Source of the DNA: an uncultured Subdoligranulum sp.
GTDB lineage: Bacteria > Bacillota > Clostridia > Oscillospirales > Ruminococcaceae
Direction of reading: 5' to 3'
Length of the DNA: 64,000 nucleotides
Assembly: GCA_900545545.1 (NCBI GenBank)
Contig: UQZO01000012.1
Span: 1 to 64,000 of the forward strand
The notes beneath the pieces were generated by a model. The model was not told the DNA's origin. It did not search any database and worked only from the letters and a program-made list of their open reading frames with translations. How positions within the stretch are numbered: the first letter of the stretch is position 1; the number at the start of each line of letters is the position of its first letter. The translations under genes were made by a program, and so were the position numbers. Of this stretch, positions 28,866 through 37,308 are shown in pieces.

Positions 28866-29648
28866 TTATTCTACTTGTGCCGCCGCCACCGGGCCGGATT
28901 CCAGCAATCCGTTCTGGATGGCTTCGTGGCTGCTGTACCGGCGGTTATACTCATCCAGGGAGTACATGGGCACCAGCGTCACATCGTAGTAGGTCACCGG
29001 CAGGTCGTTTGCCTCCATCACCTGTTTGACGGTGCGCAGCACACTGTCCAGGTCCTCCTGGGCGGGAGCTCCCTGCCACAGTACCTGCATGCAGACGCGG
29101 CTGGGCACCTTTTGCAGCAGGGATACATCAAAAGACCCGTCCAGCGGGAAGTTTTCCGCATAGTTGCCGGGCACCGAGCGCCCCGCGCCTTCCCCGTCCG
29201 GCTCCCAGGCCAGGTCCAGTTCCACTGTGCGCATCTCGGGGCCATAGTTGCCGCTCAGTACCAGTTCCGGGGCGTCCTTGGCCATGGCAGCGGCAATAAG
29301 ATCGGCGCCTTCTTCCCCCATGCGATAGCAGGTATTCCAGCGGTTTTCCACCTGTTCTTCGGCACGGTCCTCGGTAAAGAGCCAGAAATCCGTGATCACA
29401 TCAAAATGCGTATCGGTACTGGTTGTGGACTGCACCGTTACCCCATAGTTGAAAAACTGCCCGCTGTAGCTGGAGCTTACATAGAATTCCTGCTCCGGGT
29501 AAAGAGTTTCGGCCCGGTGCAGCGCCCGCCACTCCGCCCAGGCACGGCTGACGGGGTCGCCGGTGACGGCATCCACCGCCAGCAACAGACAAAGAATAAT
29601 CAGAATGCCCGCCGCACCGGCCAGGCGTTTTTTCGTCTTGGTTTTCAT
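28866..29648 (-). CDS. Membrane-anchored protein of a sigma/anti-sigma operon (YfjL-like)
   Basis: A 260-residue protein with a basic N-terminus, one membrane helix (about residues 10-29) and an extracytoplasmic domain. The part after the helix (DAVTGDPVSRAWAEWRAL, then YSGQFFNYGVTVQSTTSTDT) resembles the N-terminal domain of Bacillus YfjL-type proteins; this is by eye and tentative. Start MKTKTKKRL overlaps the anti-sigma stop (ATGA). Third gene of the operon, so it may be an effector or sensor under the same sigma factor. Function unknown. Confidence 0.65.
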   Translation of the reverse strand: MKTKTKKRLAGAAGILIILCLLLAVDAVTGDPVSRAWAEWRALHRAETLYPEQEFYVSSSYSGQFFNYGVTVQSTTSTDTHFDVITDFWLFTEDRAEEQVENRWNTCYRMGEEGADLIAAAMAKDAPELVLSGNYGPEMRTVELDLAWEPDGEGAGRSVPGNYAENFPLDGSFDVSLLQKVPSRVCMQVLWQGAPAQEDLDSVLRTVKQVMEANDLPVTYYDVTLVPMYSLDEYNRRYSSHEAIQNGLLESGPVAAAQVE

Positions 29649-30229
29649 TTTGTCTTTCCTCCAAAGGCGTATTTGAGCAAAGCAGCAGCCAGCGCGCCGA
29701 TCAGACAAAGCGCCGCCACTACGGCAGCCCCTGCCAGAGCAGAGACGATCCAGGCGATGGTGCCGCTGGGTTCCGGCACAAAGTACCGGCGGGTATCCAC
29801 CAGATTGAACACCGCCCAGAGCACCGCGGCCAGCGGCGGTATCGCCCGCCAGACCCGGCCGCCCATCCAGTAGGTGAAGCCGCTGACGAAGGGGAAAATC
29901 AGCACAAAAAGCAGCCCGTTGAGAAACTGAAGGCGGCTGCTGGCCATCCCCCAGATCAGCCCGCAGGCAATAAATGTCAGCAGCCAGCCGTTGACCCGGT
30001 CCCGCAGCTTGCGCACGACTTTTTCATCGTCGGGCAGCGGGGCAGGGGCGGGATTCTCCCCCGCTTCGGGCCAGAGGGCCCGGCAAGCTTCGCAATGTTG
30101 CAGGTGGGCGCGGACCGCGGCCTCGCTCTCGGGGCTGGCCACGCCGTCCTGCACCAGCGGCAGCAGGTCGCGGCAGATCTCACAGGGCAGTGTCACGGGG
30201 GGTTCGGGGATCTTTTTCGGTTCGGACAT
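29645..30229 (-). CDS. Zinc-finger anti-sigma factor, membrane protein
   Basis: A 194-residue protein. Residues about 15-50 form an anti-sigma zinc domain (CEICRDLLPLVQDG, later HLQHCEACRALW, the H-x3-C-x2-C pattern). The C-terminal half has about four hydrophobic segments, so it is membrane-bound and would hold the ECF sigma factor until a signal arrives. Start is the ATG one base after the sigma gene stop, preceded by AAAAGGAGGGG. Overlaps the next gene by 4 bases. Confidence 0.85.
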   Translation of the reverse strand: MSEPKKIPEPPVTLPCEICRDLLPLVQDGVASPESEAAVRAHLQHCEACRALWPEAGENPAPAPLPDDEKVVRKLRDRVNGWLLTFIACGLIWGMASSRLQFLNGLLFVLIFPFVSGFTYWMGGRVWRAIPPLAAVLWAVFNLVDTRRYFVPEPSGTIAWIVSALAGAAVVAALCLIGALAAALLKYAFGGKTK

Positions 30230-30230
30230 A

Positions 30231-30734
30231 TCAGTACCCCTCCTTTTGCAGAATTTGTTGCAGGGCGGTCCGGGTGCGGTGTTCCAGCACCCGCGCCGAA
30301 GATTCGGTGATTTGCAATTGCCGGGCGATCTCGGTATAGGCATAGCCCTGGGCCCGCAGTTCTACCACCTGCCGCGCCCGGGGGTTCATCCCCTCCAGGG
30401 CCTGCCGTACCCGTTCCAGGGCGCGGCGGGCGTCGGTGATTTCGGCCAGGGTATCCTGCCCGAGGCATCGCTCCAGCATGGCCTCGGGGTCATCCAGGCT
30501 GACGGTATCCCGCCGTTTGCGCAGGCTTTCCAGCCAGATGTTGCGGGCGATGCCGAAGAGCCAGGTTTTCACCCCGCAGTCTCCCCGGAAGGTGGGCAGC
30601 CGCCGCAAAGCCCGCAGAAAAGTTTCGCTGAGCAGGTCCTCGGCCTCGGCCGTATCGTGGGTGAGGTGGCATAAGTAACGGTAGAGGTCGGCGCGGTACA
30701 AGGTGTACAGCGTTTCCAGTTCCGGCAGCTTCAC
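30231..30734 (-). CDS. ECF (extracytoplasmic function) RNA polymerase sigma factor
   Basis: A 167-residue sigma-70 family protein with region 2 (YRYLCHLTHDTAEAEDLLSE, then KTWLFGIARNIWLESLRKR) and region 4 (LRAQGYAYTEIARQLQITES as helix-turn-helix). I place the start at a GTG (VKLPELETLY), 10 bases after AGGAGG; an ATG 29 residues upstream has no ribosome site and would add a proline-rich stretch unlike the family. Its partner anti-sigma factor follows immediately. Autoregulation is likely but no promoter motif could be assigned. Confidence 0.85.
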   Translation of the reverse strand: MKLPELETLYTLYRADLYRYLCHLTHDTAEAEDLLSETFLRALRRLPTFRGDCGVKTWLFGIARNIWLESLRKRRDTVSLDDPEAMLERCLGQDTLAEITDARRALERVRQALEGMNPRARQVVELRAQGYAYTEIARQLQITESSARVLEHRTRTALQQILQKEGY

Positions 30735-30820
30735 GGGCGGTTCGCCTCCTTTCGGTGGGATTTCAGGCGCCTTACATTCTATTGGTGGCAAAAGGTGCGC
30801 CGATGTTACACCTTTTTGCA

Positions 30821-30850
30821 AAAAAATTCCCGGGCCAGCAGGTCCGGGAA
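30821..30850 (-). terminator. Terminator of the SLC13-type permease gene
   Basis: Minus-strand stem TTCCCGG/CCGGGAA followed by a run of seven T. Confidence 0.75.
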
Positions 30851-30857
30851 GTATTGG

Positions 30858-31991
30858 TTACAGAATCCAGTTGAGCACCAGCAGCAGTGCCAGCATCCCC
30901 ACGTTGCACACCGTGAACCAGACAAGGTAGGTGTTGCGGCGTTCGGGGCTGTTCTGGGCCACCAGCTTGTAGGAGATGAGGCTGGCCATAGAGGCGATGA
31001 GGGTACCGAGGCCCCCCAGATTGCAGCCGATGAGCAGACCCTTCCAGTCCTGGGTAAAGCCGGAGAGCAGCAGTGCGGCGGGCACGTTGCTGATGACCTG
31101 GCTGGCCAGCACCGACACCGCCACCACGTGGCCATCCAGCACTGAAGCGATGAAATCCTTGAACCAGCCGACGCTGCCCAGGTTGCCGATGAAGATAAAG
31201 AAGGCAATGAAGGTGCCCAGCAGCGAATAGTCCACCTTGGCCAGCACACCCCGGTCATAGAACAGCAAAAACACCGCGGTGATGGCCGCGATGACCAGCG
31301 GCGGCAGCACATCGAAGATGCCCAAAAGGCAGAGGGCAAACCCGGCGCCGTAGACCGCCAGCGTGCGGGGCGGGGCCAGTTTGCTTTGCACGGTGGCAGC
31401 CTGTACCGGCACCGACTCGCACCGCAAAATCAGCAGCGCCAGACAGACCGCCGACAGCAGCGCATAGGGCAGCATGAGCCCCACCAGCTCAAAAAAGGAC
31501 ATACCGGATTTTGTGTAGAGATAGAGGTTCTGGGGGTTGCCCATAGGGGTGAGCATACTGCCCAGGTTGGCAGCCACCGTCTGCAATACCACCAGCGGCA
31601 CCACCAGCCAGTCCTGCCCGGCCATATGCAGCACCACCAGCGCAAAGGGCACAAAGGTGATGAGGGATACATCGTTGGTGATGACCATGCTGCAGAAAAA
31701 AGGCAGGAACACCAGCACAAACAGCATCTTGCGGGTGGTGTCGGTGCGGCGCAGCAGGCAGTTGCCCAGCCAGACGAAGAGCCCGGCTTTCTGGAAGCCC
31801 TTCATCACCGCCATCAGGCTGAAGAGCATGGCCAGGGTCTCCCAGTCGATATACCCCGCGTAGGCCGCACTGGGCGGGTTGAAGGCCACCGACACGATGG
31901 CCAGTACCGCCGCAATACACAGTACCGTTTCCTGCTTGAAAAAGGCAGCGCACCGCTGCCCGAATCCGCTTTTCATCTTCCTATGCCTCAT
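30858..31991 (-). CDS. SLC13/ArsB-type anion permease
   Basis: A 377-residue protein with about ten membrane helices of the ion-transporter superfamily that includes SLC13 dicarboxylate and ArsB carriers. The two inverted repeats each carry the conserved Asn-rich turn: SMVITNDVSLITFVPF (about 107-122) and SQVISNVPAALLLSGF (about 299-314). Two starts are possible: the ATG used here and another at MKSGFGQ (31976); ribosome-site spacing does not decide. It has its own terminator and no linked catabolic gene, so the substrate (dicarboxylate, citrate or another anion) is open. It could be the distant target of the CitA/CitB-like pair. Confidence 0.82.
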   Translation of the reverse strand: MRHRKMKSGFGQRCAAFFKQETVLCIAAVLAIVSVAFNPPSAAYAGYIDWETLAMLFSLMAVMKGFQKAGLFVWLGNCLLRRTDTTRKMLFVLVFLPFFCSMVITNDVSLITFVPFALVVLHMAGQDWLVVPLVVLQTVAANLGSMLTPMGNPQNLYLYTKSGMSFFELVGLMLPYALLSAVCLALLILRCESVPVQAATVQSKLAPPRTLAVYGAGFALCLLGIFDVLPPLVIAAITAVFLLFYDRGVLAKVDYSLLGTFIAFFIFIGNLGSVGWFKDFIASVLDGHVVAVSVLASQVISNVPAALLLSGFTQDWKGLLIGCNLGGLGTLIASMASLISYKLVAQNSPERRNTYLVWFTVCNVGMLALLLVLNWIL

Positions 31992-32059
31992 TTACAACCA
32001 AATTTCCTACGGTATTATAGAAAACCCGCGGCGGACTGTCAATTCTCTTTTTACACAAA

Positions 32060-32091
32060 AATCCCGCCGGGCATAAAGGCCCGGCGGGATT
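32060..32091 (-). terminator. Terminator of the TetR/flavoprotein operon
   Basis: 13-bp stem AATCCCGCCGGGC/GCCCGGCGGGATT, T run on the minus strand. Confidence 0.88.
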
Positions 32092-32105
32092 GGTGGTGGG
32101 GAGGA

Positions 32106-33269
32106 TTATTCAGCAGGCGGCACGTCGATTTCCATATCCGCCTGCGGGTAGGTCACACAGGGGTGAATAAAGCCGAATTTGCGGTCGGCGGCACGGCGGC
32201 CATCCCGGCCATCGGCCACCAGGTAGTCACCGCCCAGCCATTTGCTGTGGCAGTAACCGCAGCCGCCGGCGCGGCACTTGTTGGGCGCCTGGATACCGGC
32301 ACGCTCCATGGCCACCAGCAGCGTCTCATCCTCCCGGGCGGGCACGGTGCAGACCTTGTCCCGGATGTGGACGGTAAGGGTGAAGGTGCGGGGATTTTCC
32401 ACATTCCGGGCACCGCAGCAGGTGGCATCCTTGCGAACTGCCTTGAGGGGCAGCCCCAGCGGGGCCAGTTCTTTCTGGATAAAGGCGTACATCGCCGCCG
32501 GGCCGCAGAGGAAGAAGGTCACCTGCTGCAGATCGGCGTACCTGGCCATCAGCTCCGCCGAGACAAAGCCGTGCTCGTAGCCTTCCCGGGTCTCATCGCT
32601 GAGAACGTAGACAACTTTCAGCACCCCCTCGGCAGCCAGGGCGTCCAGCTCGGCCTTGTAGGCCAGGTGGGCTGCGTCCCGGGCACCGTAGAAGAGTAGC
32701 ATCTCGTAGGGCTCGTCCCCCTCCTTGCGGCTCTTGGCCATGGATACAAAGGGGGTGATGCCGCTGCCGCCCGCCACGCAGACGATCTGCTTGTGGTCCC
32801 GCAGCGTTTCGTAGTGGAATTCACCGGCGGGCTCGGTCATGAGAAAGCGGTCCCCCACCTTGGCCTGGCGGTTGAGGTAGTCCGAGAAGAAACCGGCGTC
32901 CTCGATGCCCAGGGTGAGTTTGTTTTCCAGCGCTTCCCGGGGGCTGGAGGAGATGGAGTAGGGGCGGCTGACCACGCTGCCCTCCACCGTGCCCTGAAGC
33001 GAGACATACTGCCCCGCCCGGAAGAAGGGGAAGGCCTCGGCGTCGGTGCGGCGGAAGGTCAGTTCGGTCATGCGGTCGGTGAGGGGGCGCACGGCGGTGA
33101 CCTCCACCCCCATGCGGCCGGGATGCAGCGCCTTGGCCATCTCGTTGACACGGTAGTGCTGGGGCAGCGGCGTGTCCGCGCCGGATTCCAGCGCCTTGCG
33201 GCGGTTGGGCACCAGCTTGGTGAAGCGGAGCATATCCATAAATCCGAAGATCTGTTTCTTGAATTTCAT
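32106..33269 (-). CDS. FAD/NAD(P)H reductase with C-terminal 2Fe-2S ferredoxin domain
   Basis: A 387-residue electron-transfer protein. After a 45-residue extension, the ferredoxin-reductase FAD domain has RPYSISSSP, the NAD(P) domain has VAGGSGITPFVSMA and FFLCGPAAMY, and the C-terminal domain binds a plant-type 2Fe-2S cluster (CRAGGCGYC plus a distal Cys in FIHPC). Start MKFKKQIFGF is one base after the stop of the partner dehydrogenase. The domain order matches reductases that feed oxygenases or reductases from NAD(P)H; here the electron acceptor is most simply the co-encoded FAD enzyme. Substrate unknown. Confidence 0.87.
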   Translation of the reverse strand: MKFKKQIFGFMDMLRFTKLVPNRRKALESGADTPLPQHYRVNEMAKALHPGRMGVEVTAVRPLTDRMTELTFRRTDAEAFPFFRAGQYVSLQGTVEGSVVSRPYSISSSPREALENKLTLGIEDAGFFSDYLNRQAKVGDRFLMTEPAGEFHYETLRDHKQIVCVAGGSGITPFVSMAKSRKEGDEPYEMLLFYGARDAAHLAYKAELDALAAEGVLKVVYVLSDETREGYEHGFVSAELMARYADLQQVTFFLCGPAAMYAFIQKELAPLGLPLKAVRKDATCCGARNVENPRTFTLTVHIRDKVCTVPAREDETLLVAMERAGIQAPNKCRAGGCGYCHSKWLGGDYLVADGRDGRRAADRKFGFIHPCVTYPQADMEIDVPPAE

Positions 33270-33270
33270 A

Positions 33271-34821
33271 TCACTGCGCCTCCTTCTTGAGATCGCCCAC
33301 CGTCTGGCGGCCGGACAGATCGCCCGACACATAGGCACTGGAATAACCGCTGGAACGCATGGCGTAGCCGCCCGCGAACCGCAGGCCCGGACAGAGGGCG
33401 GCGTCCTCTTTCATCATCATCATGCGGGGCATCAGGCTGTCCCAATCGGCGGTTTCGTAGCCGTAGATGACGCCCTGGGGATGGCCGCAGTACCGGGCAT
33501 AGGTGGTGGGGGAAGCCACGGCGATCTCCTCGATGGCATCGCGGATCTTGCAGCCGGTCTCCCGCTCAAAGACGTTGATCATATCCTCGGCCACACGGTC
33601 CTTGGCCTTGAAGTAGTCGGTCTCGGAAACGTTGCCCCAGTCGTCGGACATGAACATGGTGGTGAAATACATCATGCAGGTGCCGGCGGGCGAACATTCG
33701 GGGTAGGCATTGTTCAGGCAGACGGTGGCCTGCACGTGGTTGGTGGAGACCTTGCGCATCAGGTCATACTGCCGGGCACTGTCGGCCGTATCATAAATAA
33801 AGTAGTTGTGGCTCTTGATGCCCAGTTCCTCGGCAGACTTGTTAAGGCCCAGGAACAGCGTAAAGCCGCGCCCCGCAAAGGTGCGGGCGTTGGTGGCACG
33901 GAGCTGGGCTTCGGTGACGGCCTCTTTGTCCAGCATCTTGCCGAACACCAGATGGGGCGAGCAGTTGGCAATGACGTGGCGGGTCTCGATGACGGTGCCG
34001 TCGGTGAGCTGCACGCCGGTGATGGCCTTGTTGGCATCGGTGAGGATGGACGCCGCCTCGGAGTGGTACCAGATATCGCCGCCCAGTTCCCGGATGCGGG
34101 TATCCATGGCCAGGCTGATCTCGTGGGAGCGCATTTTGGGCATCCAGGCATCCCGGGTGATGTACCGGATGACCATGGAGCCGTAGTGCAGAAAGCTCAG
34201 GCGGTCGCAGTCCACGCCCAGGTAGCACCAGTAGGCGTTGAGGATATCCTGGGCGGCCTTGGGCATCTTGAGGGCGTCCAGCACCTCGTTCACCGAGTAG
34301 CTGCCCGCCTTGATGAAGTTGGGGAAATGGGACTTCATATACTCGGAATCGGTGTTGCCGTTCACCGAGTTGGAGTAGGTCTGGGCGTCCCGCACCTCGT
34401 TGCACAGTTCAAAGAATTCCGTCATGGATTTACGGGAACCCGGCACATACTGCTCCATCTTGTCGATGAACGCCTCCACGCCGAAGGGCATCTCGCAGTC
34501 GTATTTCTTGTCGGTGGTGAGGAGGTGGTACGCTTCGGGGATGCGCACCCAGTCGATCTTATCCTCCACGCCCAGGTCGCGGAACAGCGTGCGGATATCG
34601 CCGGGGGCTTCGGGGGAGCCGAAGTCGTTGAGCTCGTGCAGGCTGGTCTCAAACTCAAAGCGGCCCCGCTTGAAGCTGGTGGCAAAGCCGCCGGGCAGGT
34701 TGTGTTTTTCCAGCAGCAGGCAGGAGTAGCCCCCCTGCAGCACACGGATGGCCGCCGTCAGGCCGCCGTTGCCGGCGCCGATGACCACCACGTCATAGCG
34801 CTTTGCGGTTTGTTTTTCCAT
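33271..34821 (-). CDS. FAD-dependent oxidoreductase of the phytoene desaturase/retinol saturase type
   Basis: A 516-residue flavoprotein. The N-terminal dinucleotide-binding motif (DVVVIGAGNGGLTAAIRVLQ, about residues 9-28) continues into LLEKHNLPGGFATSF, the signature of the phytoene-dehydrogenase-like group that saturates or desaturates C=C bonds in polyenes and related lipids. The C-terminal FAD motif is LRFAGGYAMRSSGYSSAY. Start MEKQTAKRYD follows AAGGAGG. It lies between a TetR regulator (17 bases upstream) and a 2Fe-2S reductase, so an NAD(P)H-driven ene-reduction of a hydrophobic substrate is a reasonable inference. Confidence 0.85.
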   Translation of the reverse strand: MEKQTAKRYDVVVIGAGNGGLTAAIRVLQGGYSCLLLEKHNLPGGFATSFKRGRFEFETSLHELNDFGSPEAPGDIRTLFRDLGVEDKIDWVRIPEAYHLLTTDKKYDCEMPFGVEAFIDKMEQYVPGSRKSMTEFFELCNEVRDAQTYSNSVNGNTDSEYMKSHFPNFIKAGSYSVNEVLDALKMPKAAQDILNAYWCYLGVDCDRLSFLHYGSMVIRYITRDAWMPKMRSHEISLAMDTRIRELGGDIWYHSEAASILTDANKAITGVQLTDGTVIETRHVIANCSPHLVFGKMLDKEAVTEAQLRATNARTFAGRGFTLFLGLNKSAEELGIKSHNYFIYDTADSARQYDLMRKVSTNHVQATVCLNNAYPECSPAGTCMMYFTTMFMSDDWGNVSETDYFKAKDRVAEDMINVFERETGCKIRDAIEEIAVASPTTYARYCGHPQGVIYGYETADWDSLMPRMMMMKEDAALCPGLRFAGGYAMRSSGYSSAYVSGDLSGRQTVGDLKKEAQ

Positions 34822-34838
34822 AAAAACCTCCTTACAGT

Positions 34839-35426
34839 TCAAAGGATCAGATTGCGGGAGCGCCCCAGCCAGTATTGCAGCTGGGCGTCATCGCTGATAC
34901 CTTTATAATGGCGCAGGATAATGCAGTAAAACTCGGTCAGTTCCCGCTCAATGTCCTCTTCGCTCATCTCGCAGTAATCAATGGCCAGCATGACACCCAG
35001 CCCATAGCAGCGCATCTGCATCTGGTGGTGCATCCGGCGTGCGGTGTCCGGTTCCATCTCCAGATTCTGGCTGAGCAGCCGGATGGTCTCATCGTAGTTG
35101 ATGTCGTCCAGTGTTTCCCCCGGTTCGCGCCGGCGCAGGTAGACAAAGCGGAAGAGCTCCTTCTCCTGCCGGGCAAAGTTGAGGAAATGCCGGCCGAACT
35201 CCTTGTAATTGCTGCAGCGGAACTGCAGATAGTGTTCCCGCACATAGGGCAAAAGCTCGGCCCGCAGCTGCTCCACGCTCTCAAATTCATAGTAGAGCGG
35301 CTGGGTGGAACAGCCCAGCATGGCGGCGATGTTGCGCACTGTAAGCGCCTGTTCCCCTTTTTCGCGGATGACATCCACTGCAGCACGCAGGATCGCCTGT
35401 TTTTCAATCCGTTTGGTTCGCGGCAT
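34839..35426 (-). CDS. TetR-family transcriptional regulator
   Basis: A 195-residue regulator. The N-terminal helix-turn-helix is typical (LTVRNIAAMLGCSTQPLYYEF, about residues 29-49), and the rest is a helical ligand-binding domain. AAAAAAAGGAGGGA precedes the ATG. It heads an operon with the two redox genes, and a TAACA/TGTTA inverted repeat lies 19 bases upstream of its start, suggesting autoregulation of the whole operon by a small-molecule inducer. Confidence 0.87.
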   Translation of the reverse strand: MPRTKRIEKQAILRAAVDVIREKGEQALTVRNIAAMLGCSTQPLYYEFESVEQLRAELLPYVREHYLQFRCSNYKEFGRHFLNFARQEKELFRFVYLRRREPGETLDDINYDETIRLLSQNLEMEPDTARRMHHQMQMRCYGLGVMLAIDYCEMSEEDIERELTEFYCIILRHYKGISDDAQLQYWLGRSRNLIL

Positions 35427-35444
35427 GGCTCCCTCCTTTTTTTG

Positions 35445-35456
35445 TAACAGATGTTA
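35445..35456. promoter_or_regulatory. Candidate TetR operator TAACAGATGTTA
   Basis: Inverted repeat TAACA-GA-TGTTA just upstream of the tetR ribosome site. Confidence 0.4.
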
Positions 35457-35668
35457 TTTTATGATTCCATTGTATCACGCCTTGTTAAAAAAGCAACAAA
35501 AATTTTGCAGATTTTACGAGTTTTTTATGGTTTTTATAGCGGAATACGGCAGATTCTTCCCCGTACCTTCCCCTCCCGGGGCGGCGGGCCGCACACTGCC
35601 GACCGCGGGGGGATGCTTTCTGTGCCAGGCCCGGGCAAAAGGTACATTTCGGCGCCGTTCGACAGCGC

Positions 35669-35697
35669 TTGACACCCCCCTGCCAACGCAGTAGGAT
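35669..35697 (+). promoter_or_regulatory. Promoter of the MATE exporter gene
   Basis: TTGACA (35669-35674), 17-base spacer, TAGGAT (35692-35697); a second possible -10, TAGTAT, overlaps it. Confidence 0.55.
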
Positions 35698-35740
35698 AGT
35701 ATAGAAAAGAAATACAAAACAGCAGAGGTGTAGGAAAAGA

Positions 35741-37102
35741 GTGTTTGAAAAAAATGTTTCCCTGACCAGCGGCAGCGTGGCCAAGGGCATGCTTGTGTTT
35801 GCCATTCCCATCTTCTTCAGCAACCTGTTCCAGCAGCTGTACAACGCCGTGGACTCGCTGATCGTGGGCAACTTTCTGGGCGGTGAAGCGCTGGCGGCCG
35901 TGGGTTCTTCCGGCAGCCTGATTTTTTTGCTTACCGGCTTTGTGAACGGCGTCAGCCTGGGCGCCGGTGTGCTGGTGGCCCGCCACTACGGCGCCAAGGA
36001 TGATACCGCCCTGCGCCGGGCCGTACATACCACGGTGGCCCTGGGCCTGGCCGCCGGTGTGGCCCTGAGCGTTATCGGCGTATTGCTGACCCCCCAGATC
36101 CTGCGCTGGATGGACACCCCCGAGGAAGTGCTGCCCAATTCCATCATCTATTTCCGGGTGTACTTTATGGGGTCCCTTTCGGTGGTCATGTACAACGTGG
36201 GCGCCAGTATTCTGCAATCGGTGGGTGACAGCCGCAGTCCTATGCGTTACCTGATCACCGCCTCCATCCTCAACGTCATTCTGGACCTGTGGTTCATTGC
36301 CGGGCTGCACATGGGGGTGGGCGGCGCCGCGCTGGCCACCATCCTGTCCCAGACCGTCAGCGCCGTGCTGGCCTTCCGCAAACTGACGCTGAGCCGGGAA
36401 TCCTACGGCGTGCGCTGGCGGGAAGTAAAATTCCACCCCGCCACTCTGCGGGCCGTGGTGGCCCAGGGTGTGCCCTCCGGCGTGCAGAACTCGGTGATCT
36501 CCATCGCCAACGTGATCGTGCAGGCCAACATCAACGCCTTTGGTGCCAACGCCATGGCGGGCTGCGGCGCCTACAGCAAGGTGGAAGGCTTCGCCTTCCT
36601 GCCGGTGACCTGTTTTTCCATGGCGCTGGCCACCTTCATAAGTCAGAACATCGGCGCAGGCCAGCTGGACCGGGTGCGCAAGGGTATGCGGTTTGGCATC
36701 CTCACCTCCTCCCTGCTGGCGGAATGTGTGGGCTTTGCCATGTTTGCCCTGGCCCCCTGGCTGATCGGTGCCTTCAACCACGAGGCCGACGTCATCGCCT
36801 TCGGCGTGCAGCAGGCCCGCACCGTGTCCCTGTTCTACTGCCTGCTGGCCTTCAGCCACTGCTGCGCCGGTATCCTGCGTGGCCTGGGCCGCCCGGTGGT
36901 GCCCATGGTCATCATGCTGGCCATCTGGTGCGCGCTGCGCATCACCTACATCACCGTTACGGTGCACTTTATCCCGCAGATTTCGGTCATTTTCTGGGCG
37001 TACCCCCTCACCTGGACCATCAGTTCGGTGCTGTTTGCCTGGTACCTGACCCACTGCCCCATGCCCACCCCCGGCGGCGGTGCCCAGCAGCATCCAGCCT
37101 AA
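35741..37102 (+). CDS. MATE family efflux transporter
   Basis: A 453-residue exporter with about twelve membrane helices, of the multidrug and toxin extrusion family. The start-side signature (MLVFAIPIFFSNLFQQLYNAVDSLIVGN-type, here residues about 17-44) and its internal repeat (VPSGVQNSVISIANVIVQAN) are clear. It begins with GTG 6 bases after TGTAGG. Cation-coupled export of drugs or flavin-like metabolites is the family role. It stands alone, divergent from the TetR operon; whether that regulator also controls it is not shown. Confidence 0.9.
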   Translation: MFEKNVSLTSGSVAKGMLVFAIPIFFSNLFQQLYNAVDSLIVGNFLGGEALAAVGSSGSLIFLLTGFVNGVSLGAGVLVARHYGAKDDTALRRAVHTTVALGLAAGVALSVIGVLLTPQILRWMDTPEEVLPNSIIYFRVYFMGSLSVVMYNVGASILQSVGDSRSPMRYLITASILNVILDLWFIAGLHMGVGGAALATILSQTVSAVLAFRKLTLSRESYGVRWREVKFHPATLRAVVAQGVPSGVQNSVISIANVIVQANINAFGANAMAGCGAYSKVEGFAFLPVTCFSMALATFISQNIGAGQLDRVRKGMRFGILTSSLLAECVGFAMFALAPWLIGAFNHEADVIAFGVQQARTVSLFYCLLAFSHCCAGILRGLGRPVVPMVIMLAIWCALRITYITVTVHFIPQISVIFWAYPLTWTISSVLFAWYLTHCPMPTPGGGAQQHPA

Positions 37103-37144
37103 TTTTGTGTAAGACAAAACGCGAAGAACTGTACAAAAATGCCA

Positions 37145-37173
37145 TTGATTTTGCGTTGCAGCGGGTGTATCAT
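37145..37173 (+). promoter_or_regulatory. Promoter of the dehydratase operon
   Basis: TTGATT (37145-37150), 17-base spacer, TATCAT (37168-37173). It implies a leader of about 130 bases before the gene at 37309. Confidence 0.5.
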
Positions 37174-37198
37174 AGAATGAGCGCATCCTGCAAAATTA

Positions 37199-37268
37199 CA
37201 CTGCAACCTCGGAAACAGTGCAAGGGTTTTCCGGTCGGGTTCCGGCCGGGGAACCCGCTGTTTTTTTT
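37199..37268 (+). promoter_or_regulatory. Leader with hairpin and terminator ahead of the dehydratase genes (attenuator-like)
   Basis: Between the promoter and the start codon there is a small hairpin (CACTG at 37199-37203 with CAGTG at 37216-37220) and then a full intrinsic terminator: GGGTTCC/GGAACCC (37237-37243 and 37250-37256) followed four bases later by eight T. A terminator upstream of the first gene could be the end of the MATE transcript, or a conditional attenuator or riboswitch platform for the dehydratase operon. I do not recognise the leader as a known class. Confidence 0.5.
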
Positions 37269-37308
37269 GCAAGGAAACGGGCGCGGAGAGTAGAGAGAGG
37301 AAAATCGT

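Larger units (their letters stand above)
35427..35740. other. 314-base intergenic space between tetR and the MATE gene
   Basis: Divergent control region. It holds the TAACA/TGTTA repeat near tetR (35445-35456), an AT-rich stretch at about 35480-35545, then a GC-rich stretch without a convincing frame, and the promoter for the MATE gene near 35669-35697. Confidence 0.5.
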
